Below, one piece after another: positions 22,133-34,382 of a DNA stretch of 64,000 nucleotides. Within the stretch, counting starts at the first letter, position 1, and each line of letters starts with the position of its first letter. The notes under the pieces are model-generated. The model worked only from the letters and a program-made list of their open reading frames with translations. It searched no databases and had not been told where the DNA came from. This stretch comes from Triangularia verruculosa (lineage: Eukaryota > Ascomycota > Sordariomycetes > Sordariales > Podosporaceae). The stretch covers positions 1 to 64,000 of the forward strand of contig MU863921.1 of NCBI GenBank assembly GCA_033296885.1, read 5' to 3'. Both the position numbers and the translations under genes were made by a program.

Positions 22133-24606
22133 CTATCCATTAATCCTCTCCACCTCTTTCCTCAAGCTCAAATACCTAGCCGCATACGCCTCGCTCACAC
22201 TCTCATCCCCAAGCCCCCTCATCACCGTGGCCATTTTGGCCAGCACCTCCCCTTGCTTTTGCACATCCTCCACCCTCTCAAAATACTTGTACGCACTCTC
22301 CAACGCAGCATGAGCCCGCATCATCATCTCTCTTTGCTTCCTCCTCCCCCTCTGCTTCTCCTGGTCAGTTGAGGTTTCCGACATTGCCACGTGGAAAAAC
22401 CGTCCTGCTTGTCCCATCCTGGCGTCTGCCAAGAGACTGTACAGTGTCCCGGCAACAAACAAGACATCTGTCTCCAACACCCGGGGGAGGATAGACAGGA
22501 GAAGTTGCGCAGCAGCAGAGAACTCTGATAATGAATTCAAAATGCTCGCCACAGCCCCAATGGCCTGCCACAGAAGTGGGACATTCAACGCCCGCCACGC
22601 CATCGAGGCGGCTCGCATCGCTATCGTGAAGCCCCTTTCGGGGCGGCCAATTTCGTCGAATAAATGTGCCTTTGCCAGCAATAGCCGAATCCGGAGGGCA
22701 ATATCTCGGTCGTTTTCCCTCAGGCTGGTGATCATGTTGTCAATCTTTGTGAAAGCCTTCTCGAAATCCCTGTGGCGGATGAGCGCCTCGATGTGAAGCA
22801 TATCGATGGTGAAGACGGTGTCTGGTTCAGCGTCCCCTGAGCTGGTTTGGAGGAGCTGAGATAATAGAATGTCAGCTGCGGGGAGATTGTTTCTGTGAAG
22901 GTCTCGACGGAGCTTGAGGAGGCCGCGGTAGAGGTGCCAGTATTGGTTTGGTTTGGCCGAGCGGAGGGAGTTCTGGTCGAGAGACTCAAGAAGGGCAAAT
23001 GCATCTTCGTACTTGCCCCTGCCGGCGCGGAGTCCTGCTAGACGGCAGGTGATCTTCAGCTCGTCGTCAAAGACAGAGCTCCGTGCGTGGCAGGTGAGAA
23101 AAACCTGACAGACCATCGAGGCCATGGGGGAGAGGCCGAGGCGGTCCCACATGGTGATATTCATGGAGAGCTGGGCGCCCATCATGGTTTTCATGTTGCG
23201 CTCGACGATCAACTGAGAGGACCGCACCATGTGTTCGAAAGCAACCGAGACGCTCTCGCCGTTGGAAAGACCGAGCTTGGCTTCGCTCAGGAGAGCCGAA
23301 CTCCACAGAATCCACATGCCGGTTTCCTTAGCCTTGACCCGGAGGAAGGCGAGCGTTTCCTTGCCGCTGCCGAGCATGCTGTTGTTCTCGAGCTCTCGAA
23401 CAAGGTGCGGATGGGCTCTGCCAAAGTGGAAGAACCAGTTCAAGGCAAAGTTGAGACATGTCATGTCTCGATTCTCTCGGGCTGTAGATACTGTCTCCAA
23501 CATTGTTGCCACGGCTTCCTTGTGGCAACCGAAGTCGGACTGGACGATGGCGAGGTTCATCAAAGCATACTGGTAGAATAAGCGATCTCGGTTCTGCATA
23601 GTGTAGTCGAAATAGCGATGAAGATAGTCAAACGATGTCGGGAAGTCTCCAGACCGCCACGCGTCCGAGAAACTGAGATAGTGTGATAGACTAGGTACCG
23701 TAGGGCTCCCTTTCAAGAAGTTCCTGAACCGATCCCGGATCGGAGGTGGTATCCTGTTTCCGTATTCTGATCCTAGTTAGCATTATGCTCACACCAAGAC
23801 GGCAAGCAACAAGACTCACTCTGTATCTGCTCAATCTGAAACTCCAGCAGCCCCTCCACATCATCCGTACTAACCGGCAGTGCCTCCCCATCACCTTCTC
23901 TTCCCACCACCGGCAACAACATCTTCCCATATGCCACCACCGCCAACTCGTCTGTCTCCCTCCCTCCCCATTCCGGCTCCCCCTCCATCAGCACCGCATC
24001 GAAACTCAACCTCCCCCCATATTGCGGATGCCTCCTCGTCCAATACCCAGCCGTCGGCTGCCGGTACCTCACAAACACCTTCCACAGCTCAGTCACACCC
24101 TCAAACCTCAACCTCACAAACTCCACATTCGCCCTCCTGACAAACGCTCCGAACGGACTATTCCTCCCCAGCTTCACCCTTCTCCCTTGTTGCACCTCCT
24201 CCTCACTCTCCAACCCAAACCTCCTCAACTCCTCCTTCGTCCGACACAACAGCCCGGGAACCGCCGCAAAAAACTCGTGCAGCCCATGAAAACTGTCGAT
24301 CCCCCACAGCTTCTCCAGAAACCGATCCCACAGCCTCCTCCCCGGGAGTTTATCCGCCGCAGACAGCGGCAAAAGCAACGTCTCAAAGTCCTTGATCGAG
24401 ACGACCAAGCGGAGAGTCGATTCTGCTTTCCTCCATCGATCGGTAGGAGTGGGATTGTTTGCTGGTTGGGAGACGTCGCAGTCGATAAGGTTGGACGCGA
24501 GAAAGTTGATCACGGGAATGATCCCGTCGTTTGGCACCGCGCCTTCGACGTAGAGCTCGATGAGAGCCAGGAGGCCGATTTTGGCGGGCGTGAGGAAGCG
24601 GGACAT
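22133..24606 (-). CDS. apc5: Anaphase-promoting complex subunit 5 (Apc5)
   Basis: Scaffold subunit of the APC/C ubiquitin ligase that drives mitotic exit. Exons 24606-23820 and 23772-22133 (47-nt intron) give 808 aa, consistent with Apc5. The start MSRFLTPAKIGLLALIELYV is family-like. The intron restores the reading QIQ-RSEYGNRIPPPIRDRF. Exon 2 opens with the diagnostic Apc5 motif LSHYLSFSDAWRSGDFPTSF and HRYFDYTMQNRD, then helical TPR-like repeats (YQYALMNLAIVQSDFGCHKE and onward). Its place after APN2-COX13 fits the conserved Sordariomycete order. Intact. Confidence 0.94.
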
Positions 24607-25608
24607 TATGTGATGTGTGTCACTCACACCCCCCCGTAATGGAGGAGGTTATAACAAAAAGAGTGATTCGATATTCGTGGGGTTTGGGGGTGGTTCTGGT
24701 TCAGAGATGTGATGGTGGTGATGTTGGGATTGACTGGGTGCCTGTGCACAGGCCCCCCTGATGATTCTCTTGGTGAGTACTGCTGCGACGGGGTGAATGA
24801 GAGCGCATTCAAGAGTGGAATTCTGCTATGAACCGGCCCAAACGTCCCAGATATGATCGCAGCAAAAGGGAAAATTCTATTCAACTGTTAAAATCACTTT
24901 CCCATATCACAATTGCAAAAGCGGAAGGGACAAGCTTACCTAATGTTGAATGTGAGAAGTTGCAGTGAACGCGTTGGGTGCTGAGGAAGGAGCGCGTGTC
25001 AAAGTGGGCCTATCTTATCGCACACAATTTGAAGCTCACAAGCTCACTGAACAGTATACTTCATAATTGCCATGCAACAAAAAAGGTATACAGCATATGG
25101 CATTTCTAGCTCTTGAACACATTTTTGTGCTATGCTGGGCCCAACTTTTGTTCCCGGGTTCCAGGAGTTTATCTAGTTACAGGGTACTAAAGCTTGTTGA
25201 GGAGCTTCACTGATGACCACATGCGTTCCAGTGTCATAGCCAATTTCATACTCGAGTCATACGCAAGAACCAACAAGAAAACAAGTTCTTTGTGAAATGA
25301 AAGCTATGGCTGTCCAAGTCTCTCAACCTTGGGGTATAATCCTGACCACTGATATATCTGATGAGATTCTGCGATGGGCCCCTCCCTTCTCTGTGTCTCG
25401 TACAATCCACGTGGGTGTGTGAAAAGAGATAAATCAACAAACAAAACGAAAAGAGGTATCAAAGTTGTGTATGTAAGAAGCGAGTGACGGTTTGAACAAT
25501 CCCAGGTGCCCGACCCCCTTCCCAATGCCCATAAAATGCCCAGTGCGCCTATTAAAAAAAATGCGAAGTCTCTTCCTAAGAAGCAAACGCCACCATCTCA
25601 GTGCTGTG
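24607..25608. other. Spacer between APC5 start and RING gene end
   Basis: 1.0 kb; short frames only. APC5 promoter on the left, 3' untranslated region of the RING gene on the right. No RNA gene or repeat is seen. Confidence 0.5.
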
Positions 25609-28155
25609 TTAGGAGCGGCTCTCCGCATGATCATCCGCCACGAAGCGCCTGTTCTGGTGGCGGTTCAAAAATGCCTGTCCAGGCTCGCCCCTCATCAGGT
25701 GGGCCATAAAATCGTACCATCTCACCTCGTGAATCTCTCGCTGCACCCGCGCGAGAGCTTCTCTTCCTTCTTCAACATCTGACAAGCGGTTGGACGAATA
25801 TGATGCGAAGTGCGAGTTCCCAAAAGCGGTTGGTTCAGGGCGATTATAATCACTGTCATCATGGTACGGTTCGTAGTGTGGGCTTGACGGTGACCCGCGA
25901 GCCAGAGACTTGACGATATCATTCTTGCATATCGGGCAAGTTCGCCGTCTGGTAGTAAGCCACGGTGTGCTATCGAAGAGTTAGCAACTTTCTTGTCAAA
26001 TCTGCTGTGGTGGAAAAACTCACATGCAGTCCACATGGAACTCATGGCCGCAAGGCAAGCTCATGACTTGACTGACACCGTCCACATATTCCTCCAAGCA
26101 GATCACACATTCACTTTGTCGTCCCATGTATTTCTTCCATTGGCTAGAGCCGTGCACTCTGCTCTTATCAGGGGAGGATGATCGGCCCGCCTGCAAAGCA
26201 TTATCAACTCTCAGAAGATCCGATGAATCAGGAACGCCAGTAGTGGTCTGAGATCTAGGCCGCGACCTTGAATTTCCTTGAAGCAGGGGCGTGGTCGGCG
26301 AAGAGCTGGTGGGTGAAGGCGTTCTCGATGACTGACTGGGTGACGGGGCAACTGTACGGTATGTCCGCACGGGCAGTCGATCAACCACAGCCTTCGGTGC
26401 TCTCCATCTCCGTCTCCTGTACTTGGCTCGCAAGATCAGGAGTGTATACACGACCGTGAGTGTGATCAGGGGGCTGATGACCAGGACCAAAAGGGTGTCG
26501 AAGAATGGACTGGCACTACCAGTCGGGGTGATCGTGACCCATAGACCTTCCCGTACGTCATCGCCAGTCTTTTCTCCCGAGGCCTCGACCGAGAACGCTG
26601 AACCTTCCCCTGCGTCAGCTTGCTCTCTGGCGTCATCTCCGAAGAGCTTGGAAATAAGCCCGCTCGAGCCCTCGGAAGAAGAATCAGTCTTTCCAGAGCC
26701 GGGCCTGTAGGAGCCTCCGGGAACATATTCACCGCTGCCAGGCGTGATACTGCCCCCTCTTAAACTGCCAATCTTTTCGCTGCTAGGCTGATTTTCTGGT
26801 GCAGAGTGAGATTCTTCCTTCTCCACAGACGATCCAACAAGATCAGGGTCTCGCCAGTCTTGTACACCGATTTGAAAATCATCACCCGACAGCCTATCTT
26901 CTTCAGACGATCCACGGCCACCTGCATTGTTCTTAGCGGTCTTATCGGGGCTGGATTTAAGAAGCTGATCCTTTCCATCACTCCACTCGTCAGAAGTGAC
27001 CCAGTTCAGACGACCGCTGCTGGGTGGCCGGCTCTGGTCTGATCCATTACTTCCACCATCACCCCAGGAAAACAAGCGAGAGATCCAGCCTCGTCTTGAG
27101 CGTGTCTTCTTAGCGGCAGGAGCAGGAGCATCTTGTAATGATTCAGTCTTTACAGTCTCGGCATTGGGGACGGACTTTGGTCCATGACCAACACCAGCAG
27201 CCTTGGTTTGCTTGTTGGCCCCAGGCTTCCCCGATTGCTGGACTTTCAAGATCGGGTTGCCGTTCTCATCCAGAATGTCTTCAATGAAACTTCCCGGCTG
27301 TGCTAGTGATGAAAGCAGCATGGCAGTTGTTCGGGACGTGAAAATGGAGGGTATGGAAACGTTGTCGACATTGCCCCTCGCAAACATCTGAATCAACGGG
27401 CCTCCTTTCACATTGTCTCCAACGATCACCCCTATTGCCCCTCGACGTTGTGCCCACTTGACTTTCTCCAGGAATCCGCAGCCACCTCTGCTCAAGAGGG
27501 TGATCTTTCCTGTGATCTCAGCCGTCTCCTGCATGGACTGAATGTCAGCATGGCTCGACGCTGAGATCGCAGATCCTTCGCTGTACAGCGCGCGTGTCTG
27601 ATCAAGTTCTTGATGAAGGTAGTCATCCGTCCCGTCGTGGCGCCTTTCCAAATGCTTTCGGTCCGCCGAAATTCCTGCACCCAAAGGGTCTCGCTTTGTA
27701 TTTTTGGTGTTTGGTGGAGCAGGTCCTGATTTCGAGCCCGCAGACCCATGCAAGGTGGTTTTGATCGACAGCTTAGGTCTTCCATCTTCCCAGCCTGGGA
27801 GGTCGCTACAGCCCAGCTCGCCCCCAACCTCGCCCTCTTGAAGATGATCTTCGGCAAACCCACTCCCAATCCATAGTTGTCCACTCAAGCCGTCGGCAGG
27901 GAGGATGGGGCCAAAGGCAGCTGGCCGGGCAGCGAAGAAAGTACTATTATCATCGAACAGGCTTATGGCTGCGTTGGGGGGAAAGAGCGAGAACGGCGAA
28001 GTAAACGACAAGAAACTCCGGAATGACGATTTCTGGGCTGTCAATGGTGTCACGGCGGGGGCATTTGGGTGCCGGAGCGAACCGATGGCCCGACAGACGA
28101 GGAAGAGAGACGCGGAGAAGAACAGGACTAATATCGCGATCCGAGGAGGTCGCAT
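25609..28155 (-). CDS. PA-TM-RING E3 ubiquitin ligase
   Basis: Predicted endomembrane ubiquitin ligase. Exons 28155-26024 and 25969-25609 (54-nt intron) give 830 aa. Residues ~6-25 form a signal peptide or anchor (IAILVLFFSASLFLVCRAIG). A protease-associated (PA) domain lies at about 215-290 (SRGGCGFLEKVKWAQRRGA and IGVIVGDNV). A long Ser/Gly-rich lumenal linker follows. A membrane span near 545-570 (LLVLVISPLITLTVVYTLLI) is followed by a basic stop-transfer KYRRRRWR. The RING-H2 starts near residue 685: CVICLEEY, CGHEFHVDC, then across the intron ITPWLTTRRRTCPICK. All eight zinc ligands are present only in the spliced product. Topology puts the PA domain in the lumen and the RING in the cytosol, as in RNF13-like ligases. 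The substrate is unknown. Confidence 0.9.
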
Positions 28156-29231
28156 GGTAAAGTATCACAGCGCACGAGGCAGAAAGAAGGCGTTTGGGCT
28201 GCGGCCGGGATTTGGCGTAGGGAGCTTAGGAACAAAGCTGCTCTGAATAGCTGGGACGTTGGGTTGAGCGGTTCCTGCTTCTAGAGCCCGTCGCGTCGTG
28301 GCGCGCCTAGGTAGGTAGTCATCCGCTATAACACTGGCAAGAGCACTCGCGTCAAGGAGGCACGCTGAGAGAGAGAAAAGGCAAAGCGATAGAGGTGGGC
28401 GGGAAAGGGGGTGAGGGCTGAGCCTTTGATTGATGTTGATAGATGACGAGATAGATGAGCGATAAGCGCATTAAAGTTACAAGGTCGCGGCTCGTCTTGG
28501 TAAGGGAGAGCTGGGAAAGTGGCGTGGGTCAAGTGGGCTGACAGCGGATAGGACCGGGAACAGCTGCTGAACCACTCTCGTATGTGGAGACGCTGGGTTG
28601 CAAGCATTCCCCGCATTCCTGAGAGGTTCAACTTTTGACAGCACGTGCCTCGGATTCACAAATCGTGCTGTTTTCAACAGTGCCTCTTGTCTAATCCTAC
28701 AAGCCCTGAATCCAAGGAGTCAAGTTGAACAGAGTCATCACTCGAGTAACACGGATAGAACCGGGCTATGCTGCCAACAGAAGGAAGGAGTCACACGAGG
28801 GAAGTGGTGGGCTTGCCTTGTAGGAAGGCCCAAGGTAGGATTAACAGTGCCTCGGGCATTTGCGCTTTTCTACATTTTGATGCGGAGGTCAACTTCAAAA
28901 AAATGGATCCACGGTACATGAGGTGGCTCCACCCGATTAACTCGGAAAAAGGAGGGTTTGTTCCAGACTCTCTCAACGGTCAGCCTTGCTCAGCAGGAGA
29001 CGGGAGAGCTGGAGCAAGATGGCGGGGTAGCAGTTAGTCAGACAAGGAAAATATGCCCGGGTTAGGGTTCAACGTGGCACAGCTCAGGAACAACTGACTC
29101 ACGCTGAGTCGTCGCCGGGACCCCACCTTTTTTTGATATGGAAAAAGAGCCTGCAGCCAACATGAAGGCCCCTCGTTAAAAGTCACGCTGCCGCCCCTCT
29201 TATACTCAATTGACCTCTCCACTAAGCCTGG
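28156..29231. other. Divergent promoter region RING gene/VAS1
   Basis: 1.08 kb. Contains TTAGGGTT (telobox-like) at 29062-29069, about 163 nt before the first VAS1 ATG. No gene is recognised. Confidence 0.5.
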
Positions 29232-32200
29232 ATGCTGAGCTCGTCGTGGCGACTAGTTAGTTCGAGACGGAACTCGCTGCTTAAAGCATCCTTGGCTTCT
29301 TTCCGACCAGCACCTCGAACCTACCACTCGTCAGTCTACCGACTGTCCAAAATGGCCGACGAAGCTGCTAAAGCCCCCGCGCTGGCGACTACACCGGCCG
29401 CCGCTGCCGATGCGCCTGCGCCAAAGAAGAATGGTAAGTTCTGATCCACCTAGTTTCATTGTTTGTGCCCTTCGTTATGATCTGACACCCTTCAAGAGGC
29501 AAAGGAGAAGGCCAAAGCCGACAAGGCTGCCAAGTTCGCTGCGAAGCAAGCTGCCGCCAAGCTGAAGCAGCAGCAAGAAGCCGGTGACAAGCCTACTGAG
29601 GCCCCGAAACCTAAGGCGAAGAAGGCCGAGACTCCCGTCCTGCCCCCTTACCAGGATGAGACCCCCGCCGGCGAGAAGAAGAGGATCCAGCCTTTCGACC
29701 ACTCACACTTCTCAGCATACAACCCTCAGGCCGTCGAATCGTCATGGTATTCGTGGTGGGAGAAGAGCGGCTACTTCAAGCCTCAAGAACCTCGGGCCCC
29801 TGATGCTGGCAAATTCGTGATCGCCTTGCCTCCCCCGAATGTCACAGGTGCGCTTCACTGTGGCCACGCTCTGGCCAACTCTCTCCAAGATACGTTGATC
29901 CGATGGAACAGGATGAAGGGCCTGAGCACACTTTGGGTGCCAGGTTGCGATCACGCTGGTATTGCTACCCAGTCCGTTGTCGAAAAGATGCTGTACAAGA
30001 GAGAGAAGAAGACTCGCCATGATCTTGGCCGTGAGGCCTTCACACAGCGTGTGTGGGAATGGAAGGGTGAATATCATGAGCGCATCAACAATGCCCAGAG
30101 ACTTATGGGTGGATCCATGGACTGGAGCCGTGAGGCCTTCACCATGGACGAGAACCTGACAGCCGCTGTTATGGAAGCGTTCGTCACTCTCCACGACGAA
30201 GGTCTCATCTACCGGTCGAACCGCCTGGTCAACTGGTCTACCCACCTCCGCACCGCCCTCAGCACCCTGGAGGTCATCAACAAGGATATTACCGGCCGCA
30301 CCATGATTGATGTGCCCGGATACGATAGAAAGGTTGAGTTTGGTGTCCTGACATATTTCAAGTATCCCATCGAGGGATCAGATGAGTTTATTACTGTCGC
30401 CACAACACGTCCCGAGACAATGCTGGGCGATAGCGGTATCGCTGTTAGCCCTGGTGATGCCCGTTACACACATCTCGTCGGGAAGCACGCCCGTCATCCC
30501 TTCACCCAGAGGTTGATGCCCATCGTGGAGGATACCTATGTCGACCCAGAGTTTGGTACTGGTGCTGTCAAGCTCACCCCCGCGCACGATTTCAACGATT
30601 ACAAGCTCGGTGTCGCCCACAAACTCGAGTTCATCAATGTCCTGACCGAAGATGGCTTGATCAACGAGAACGGTGCCATGTTCCAGGGTCAGAAGAGATT
30701 CAACGCTCGCTACACCGTCGTCGAAGAGCTGACCAAGCTCGGCTTATTTGTCAAGAAGGAGCCCAACGCCATGGTGATCCCATTCTGCGAGCGCAGTGGT
30801 GATGTTATCGAGCCTCGTATGGCTCCTCAGTGGTGGGTGAAGATGGAGGATATGGCGAAGGATGCCATGAGGGTTGTTGAGAGTGGTGAAATCAAAATCA
30901 GCCCGGAAAGCGCCCGCAAGAGCTACTTCCAGTGGCTCAACAACATTACCGACTGGTGCATTTCCAGACAACTGTGGTGGGGCCACCGTATTCCAGCTTA
31001 CCGTGTCATCCTCGAGGGCGAGAGCGAGGAAACTGAAAAGTCTTCCTGGGTCGTGGGCAGGAATGCTGAAGAGGCCAAGGCCAAGGCCGCCGAGAAGTTC
31101 CCTGGTCAGAAGTACACACTGGAGCAAGATCCAGACTGCCTCGACACCTGGTTCAGCTCAGGCTTGTGGCCCATGGCTATCTTGGGCTGGCCCAACACTG
31201 AAAAGGAGGACTTCAAGAAGTTTTTCCCGACCGAACTTCTCGAATCTGGCTGGGATATTTTGTTCTTTTGGATCGCCAGAATGATCATGCTTTCCCTCAA
31301 GCTTACGGGCAAGGTTCCTTTTAGTGAGGTGTACTGCCACTCGTTGATCCGTGACGCTGAGGGTCGAAAGATGAGCAAGAGTTTGGGCAATGTCATCGAT
31401 CCATTAGACATCATCAACGGTATCACCCTCGAGGACCTCCACGCCAAGCTTTTGACTGGTAATCTCAAGAGCGACGAGGTTGAGCGTGCCACCAAGTACC
31501 AGAAGCAGTCGTTCCCTGGCGGTATCCCGGAGTGTGGTGCCGATGCGCTACGCTTCACCCTGCTCTCGTACACCACTGGCGGTGGTGACATCAACTTCGA
31601 CATCCGCGTCATGGCGGCCTACCGCAGATTCTGCAACAAGGTTTGGCAAGCTTCCAAGTACGTGCTAGGCAACCTCGGCGACTCTTTCAAGCCAGATGCT
31701 CAGCTTGATCTCTCGGCCCTGTCCGTTCCAGAGCGCTGGATTGTTCATCGCACCAACGCAGCCATCAAGGGCATCAACGAGGCCCTTACTACCAGACAAT
31801 TCTCTACCGCCACTAAGCTCGCATACTCCCTCTTCTAGTAAGCCAATCTTTCTTTGAAAAGCATCGAACTGAATTTCTAACCAATCACAGTGATGACTTC
31901 TGTGACGTCTTCGTCGAGAACAGCAAGGGCATGCTTGGCCCAGATGCGGACCCTGTCCAAGCCAACTCCGTTCGCCAGGTACTGTACTTCGTGTTGGACA
32001 ACTGCCTTCGTCTGCTGCACCCCATGCTTCCTTTCATTACCGAGGAGCTTTGGCAACGTCTCCCTCGGAAGGCCGGTGATGAGACCCCTTCTATTCTTCT
32101 GGCACCATATCCCGAGGCCGACCAGGCTCTCGAGTTCCCTGCCGAGAGCGCGGACTACGAGCTCGGCCTAAAGTGCGCTGGTGGAATGAGATCACTGGCT

Positions 32201-32632
32201 GCTGATTATAATATTCGCGCCGACGGCCGTGCCTTCATCGTTGCGTCTACACCCGCCGCCTTCGAAAAGGTGAGCGCGCAGCTCAACGCAATCAAGACCC
32301 TGTCCGGCAAGGGCATAGCTTCAACCGAAGTCATTGAAGAATCCGCCACCCCCGAGGGTTGTGCTGTCTATGTCGTGAACGCCGAGATTGCCATCCTTGT
32401 TCCGGTCAAGGATCAAATCACAGATTTGCCTGCCGAGAAGAAGAAGATCGAAACCAAGCTGCAGAAGACCAAGGTTGCGATTAGCAAGCAAGAGGAGCTG
32501 ACCGGTCGCGAGGGCTTCGAGAAGGTCAGCGATGTCGTTCGGACAGCTGAGGAGAAGAAGCTTGCCGACCTGAAGGCGGCCAAGGAGAACTACGAGCGCA
32601 CGCTCGCGGAATTTAGCAAGCTCAAGCTTTAA
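29232..32632 (+). CDS. vas1: Valyl-tRNA synthetase, two in-frame starts (mitochondrial and cytosolic)
   Basis: Class I aminoacyl-tRNA synthetase charging tRNA-Val. Exons 29232-29433, 29497-31837 and 31891-32632 give 1094 aa from the first ATG. The HIGH-type motif is PPPNVTGALHCGHA and the KMSKS loop is GRKMSKSLGN. GIATQ, WCISRQLWWGHRIP and the zinc/editing domains are present, and a C-terminal coiled coil ends in LAEFSKLKL. The first 40 residues (MLSSSWRLVSSRRNSLLKAS) are rich in Arg and Ser and free of acids, a mitochondrial presequence. A second ATG at 29352 (MADEAAKAP) has a strong context (A at -3, G at +4), while the first has T at -3. This matches the known yeast VAS1 arrangement of one gene for both compartments through alternative starts. 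Confidence 0.95.
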
Positions 32633-33132
32633 GAAAACAAAAAATGGCGGTGTAGATAGGAGTCTTTTGTAGTGTTAGCAAGTACTCGTTATCCATAGAA
32701 TACAAGGTCCGATACGCCCTTTGATATTCGCAGTATATGCTCTGTTTGGCAATACAACCATATCCATATATGCCTTCAAATCCGAGGTTCTTCAGCGGTC
32801 GGGAGATAGGGTCTTATCTTATCGTGCTTATCAGCCGCCAAGTGGATAAATGAGGGTCCATGTGGCTGATTCAACCTCTTAGCGCGGTCCGTGCTCGCTA
32901 TTCTGGTCGCACTGCCACAAGTGGCTTTGAGCTGGCCCCCGCAGCCCTAACCAGGAAAACGCTTGGCCACACAGATTCCCAAAATTTCGCGACCCCGGAA
33001 CCGCGAGAGATTCTGCAACCCATCACAAAGCTCCCTCTTGTCGACGACGACGCAGGTACGTTTAATCGGGCAAAAGTACTATTCTCCCCTTCTCAATTCT
33101 AACTCGGCCATTTTTCCAGATCCACCGCCAAA
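32633..33132. promoter_or_regulatory. VAS1 3' end and RPL37 promoter
   Basis: 500 bp between same-strand genes. AGCCCTAA at 32943-32950, about 183 nt before the RPL37 ATG, matches the ARCCCTAA site bound by Tbf1 at ribosomal-protein promoters in several ascomycetes. Its activity here is inferred. Confidence 0.5.
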
Positions 33133-33832
33133 ATGAGTACGTTTCCACCCCTCCGTTGCGATTCCTGAACACACCCATCCCCGAATATCGAAGTGCATCA
33201 TCGAATCGAGATGCCGGTGTCCCGACGCCTTTGATGGCTCATCCATCGCCAAATTTCGCATCTTCACAGACATGTATGCCCTGAACACGGTTGTGCTGAC
33301 TCGATAACAGCGAAGGGTACCTCCAGCTTTGGCAAGCGGTATGTTTGCGATGTTGGGATATCGTGGAAGAGGAAATAATTGCTGACGCTTTCCAACAGCC
33401 ACACCAAGACCCACGGGATCTGCAGACGCTGCGGGTAAGTCGTCACGAACCCTTTCACTGGACGAGCCGGACGAGAACGATTCGATTGCCGACGAGGGGG
33501 AACGATAAGGTCATATCGAACGGAAAATTGACATTTGTGTTTCAACAGTCGCCGTTCCATGCACAACCAGAAGCACACCTGCTCTTCGTGCGGCTACCCC
33601 GCTGCTAAGACCCGCAAGTGTACGTTGTCAGCATCTGGACCGACATGAGAGAAGGGAACGCCTTGCTGACGATGGGGATACTACAGACAACTGGTCCGAG
33701 AAGGCTAAGCGCAGAAAGGTCACCGGCACTGGCCGCATGAGATACCTCAGCACCATCGCCAGAAAGTTCAAGAACGGCTTCCAGACTGGTGTCCCCAAGG
33801 GCTCGCGGGGTCCCGCCACTGCTTCCGAGTAA
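33133..33832 (+). CDS. rpl37: 60S ribosomal protein L37 (eL37)
   Basis: Component of the large ribosomal subunit. Exons 33133-33136 (only four coding bases), 33311-33338, 33399-33434, 33549-33619 and 33687-33832 give 94 aa, the normal size. The product begins MTKGTSSFGKRHTKTHGICR. It holds the C4 zinc ribbon CRRC...CSSC (with SMHNQKHT between) and ends RGPATASE. Four introns in under 100 codons, with the first right after the ATG, are characteristic of fungal ribosomal-protein genes. None of the exons alone is long enough to be found as an ORF except the last. Confidence 0.95.
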
Positions 33833-34382
33833 GCAGGTCGTCTACGGGCCGGGCATTGATGGGCTGGAACATGGATGAGGGTACGGATCGTTTTTGGCGA
33901 GCGGTGTAAACGGGCGCTGGGACACAATTTTATTCCGGTCGGGGAAACCAACTCGCGATTTTCTGCTTTGCTGCTCTTTTACTCATCACAAATGGTATGA
34001 ATCTCGGCGGGCAATTTGGGGTCATTAAACCACAGACACACAAAAATCGCGATTACACTCGCGACGAACCAACTACCATCCAGAACCAGTTTATCCATGG
34101 GCACGAGAGTCAAAACAAAAAAAGTGATGAAACAGCATCAAGGGCGAGGTTTATGAATAGGCGTGCAGGTGTTCTTCATTATTACTGGGACAGCCCAGCA
34201 GACGCTCCCGAGAGTCAGGCGCAAAGGGGTTCAAAATCGGTATTCTTGTGTTTACCTCTTTTCGGTCTGGCTCGTCATGTGCCCTGGTGCTGTCCGCTGT
34301 GTGTGATGATTGGATGTATTCTATGTTTGTGTCAAAAGCTGGGTATCATTTATCTGCCATATGCCTCGAAATCTTGCTGCTC
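33833..34382. other. Convergent 3' spacer RPL37/ELP6
   Basis: 550 bp of presumed 3' untranslated sequence from both sides. Nothing else is recognised. Confidence 0.45.
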
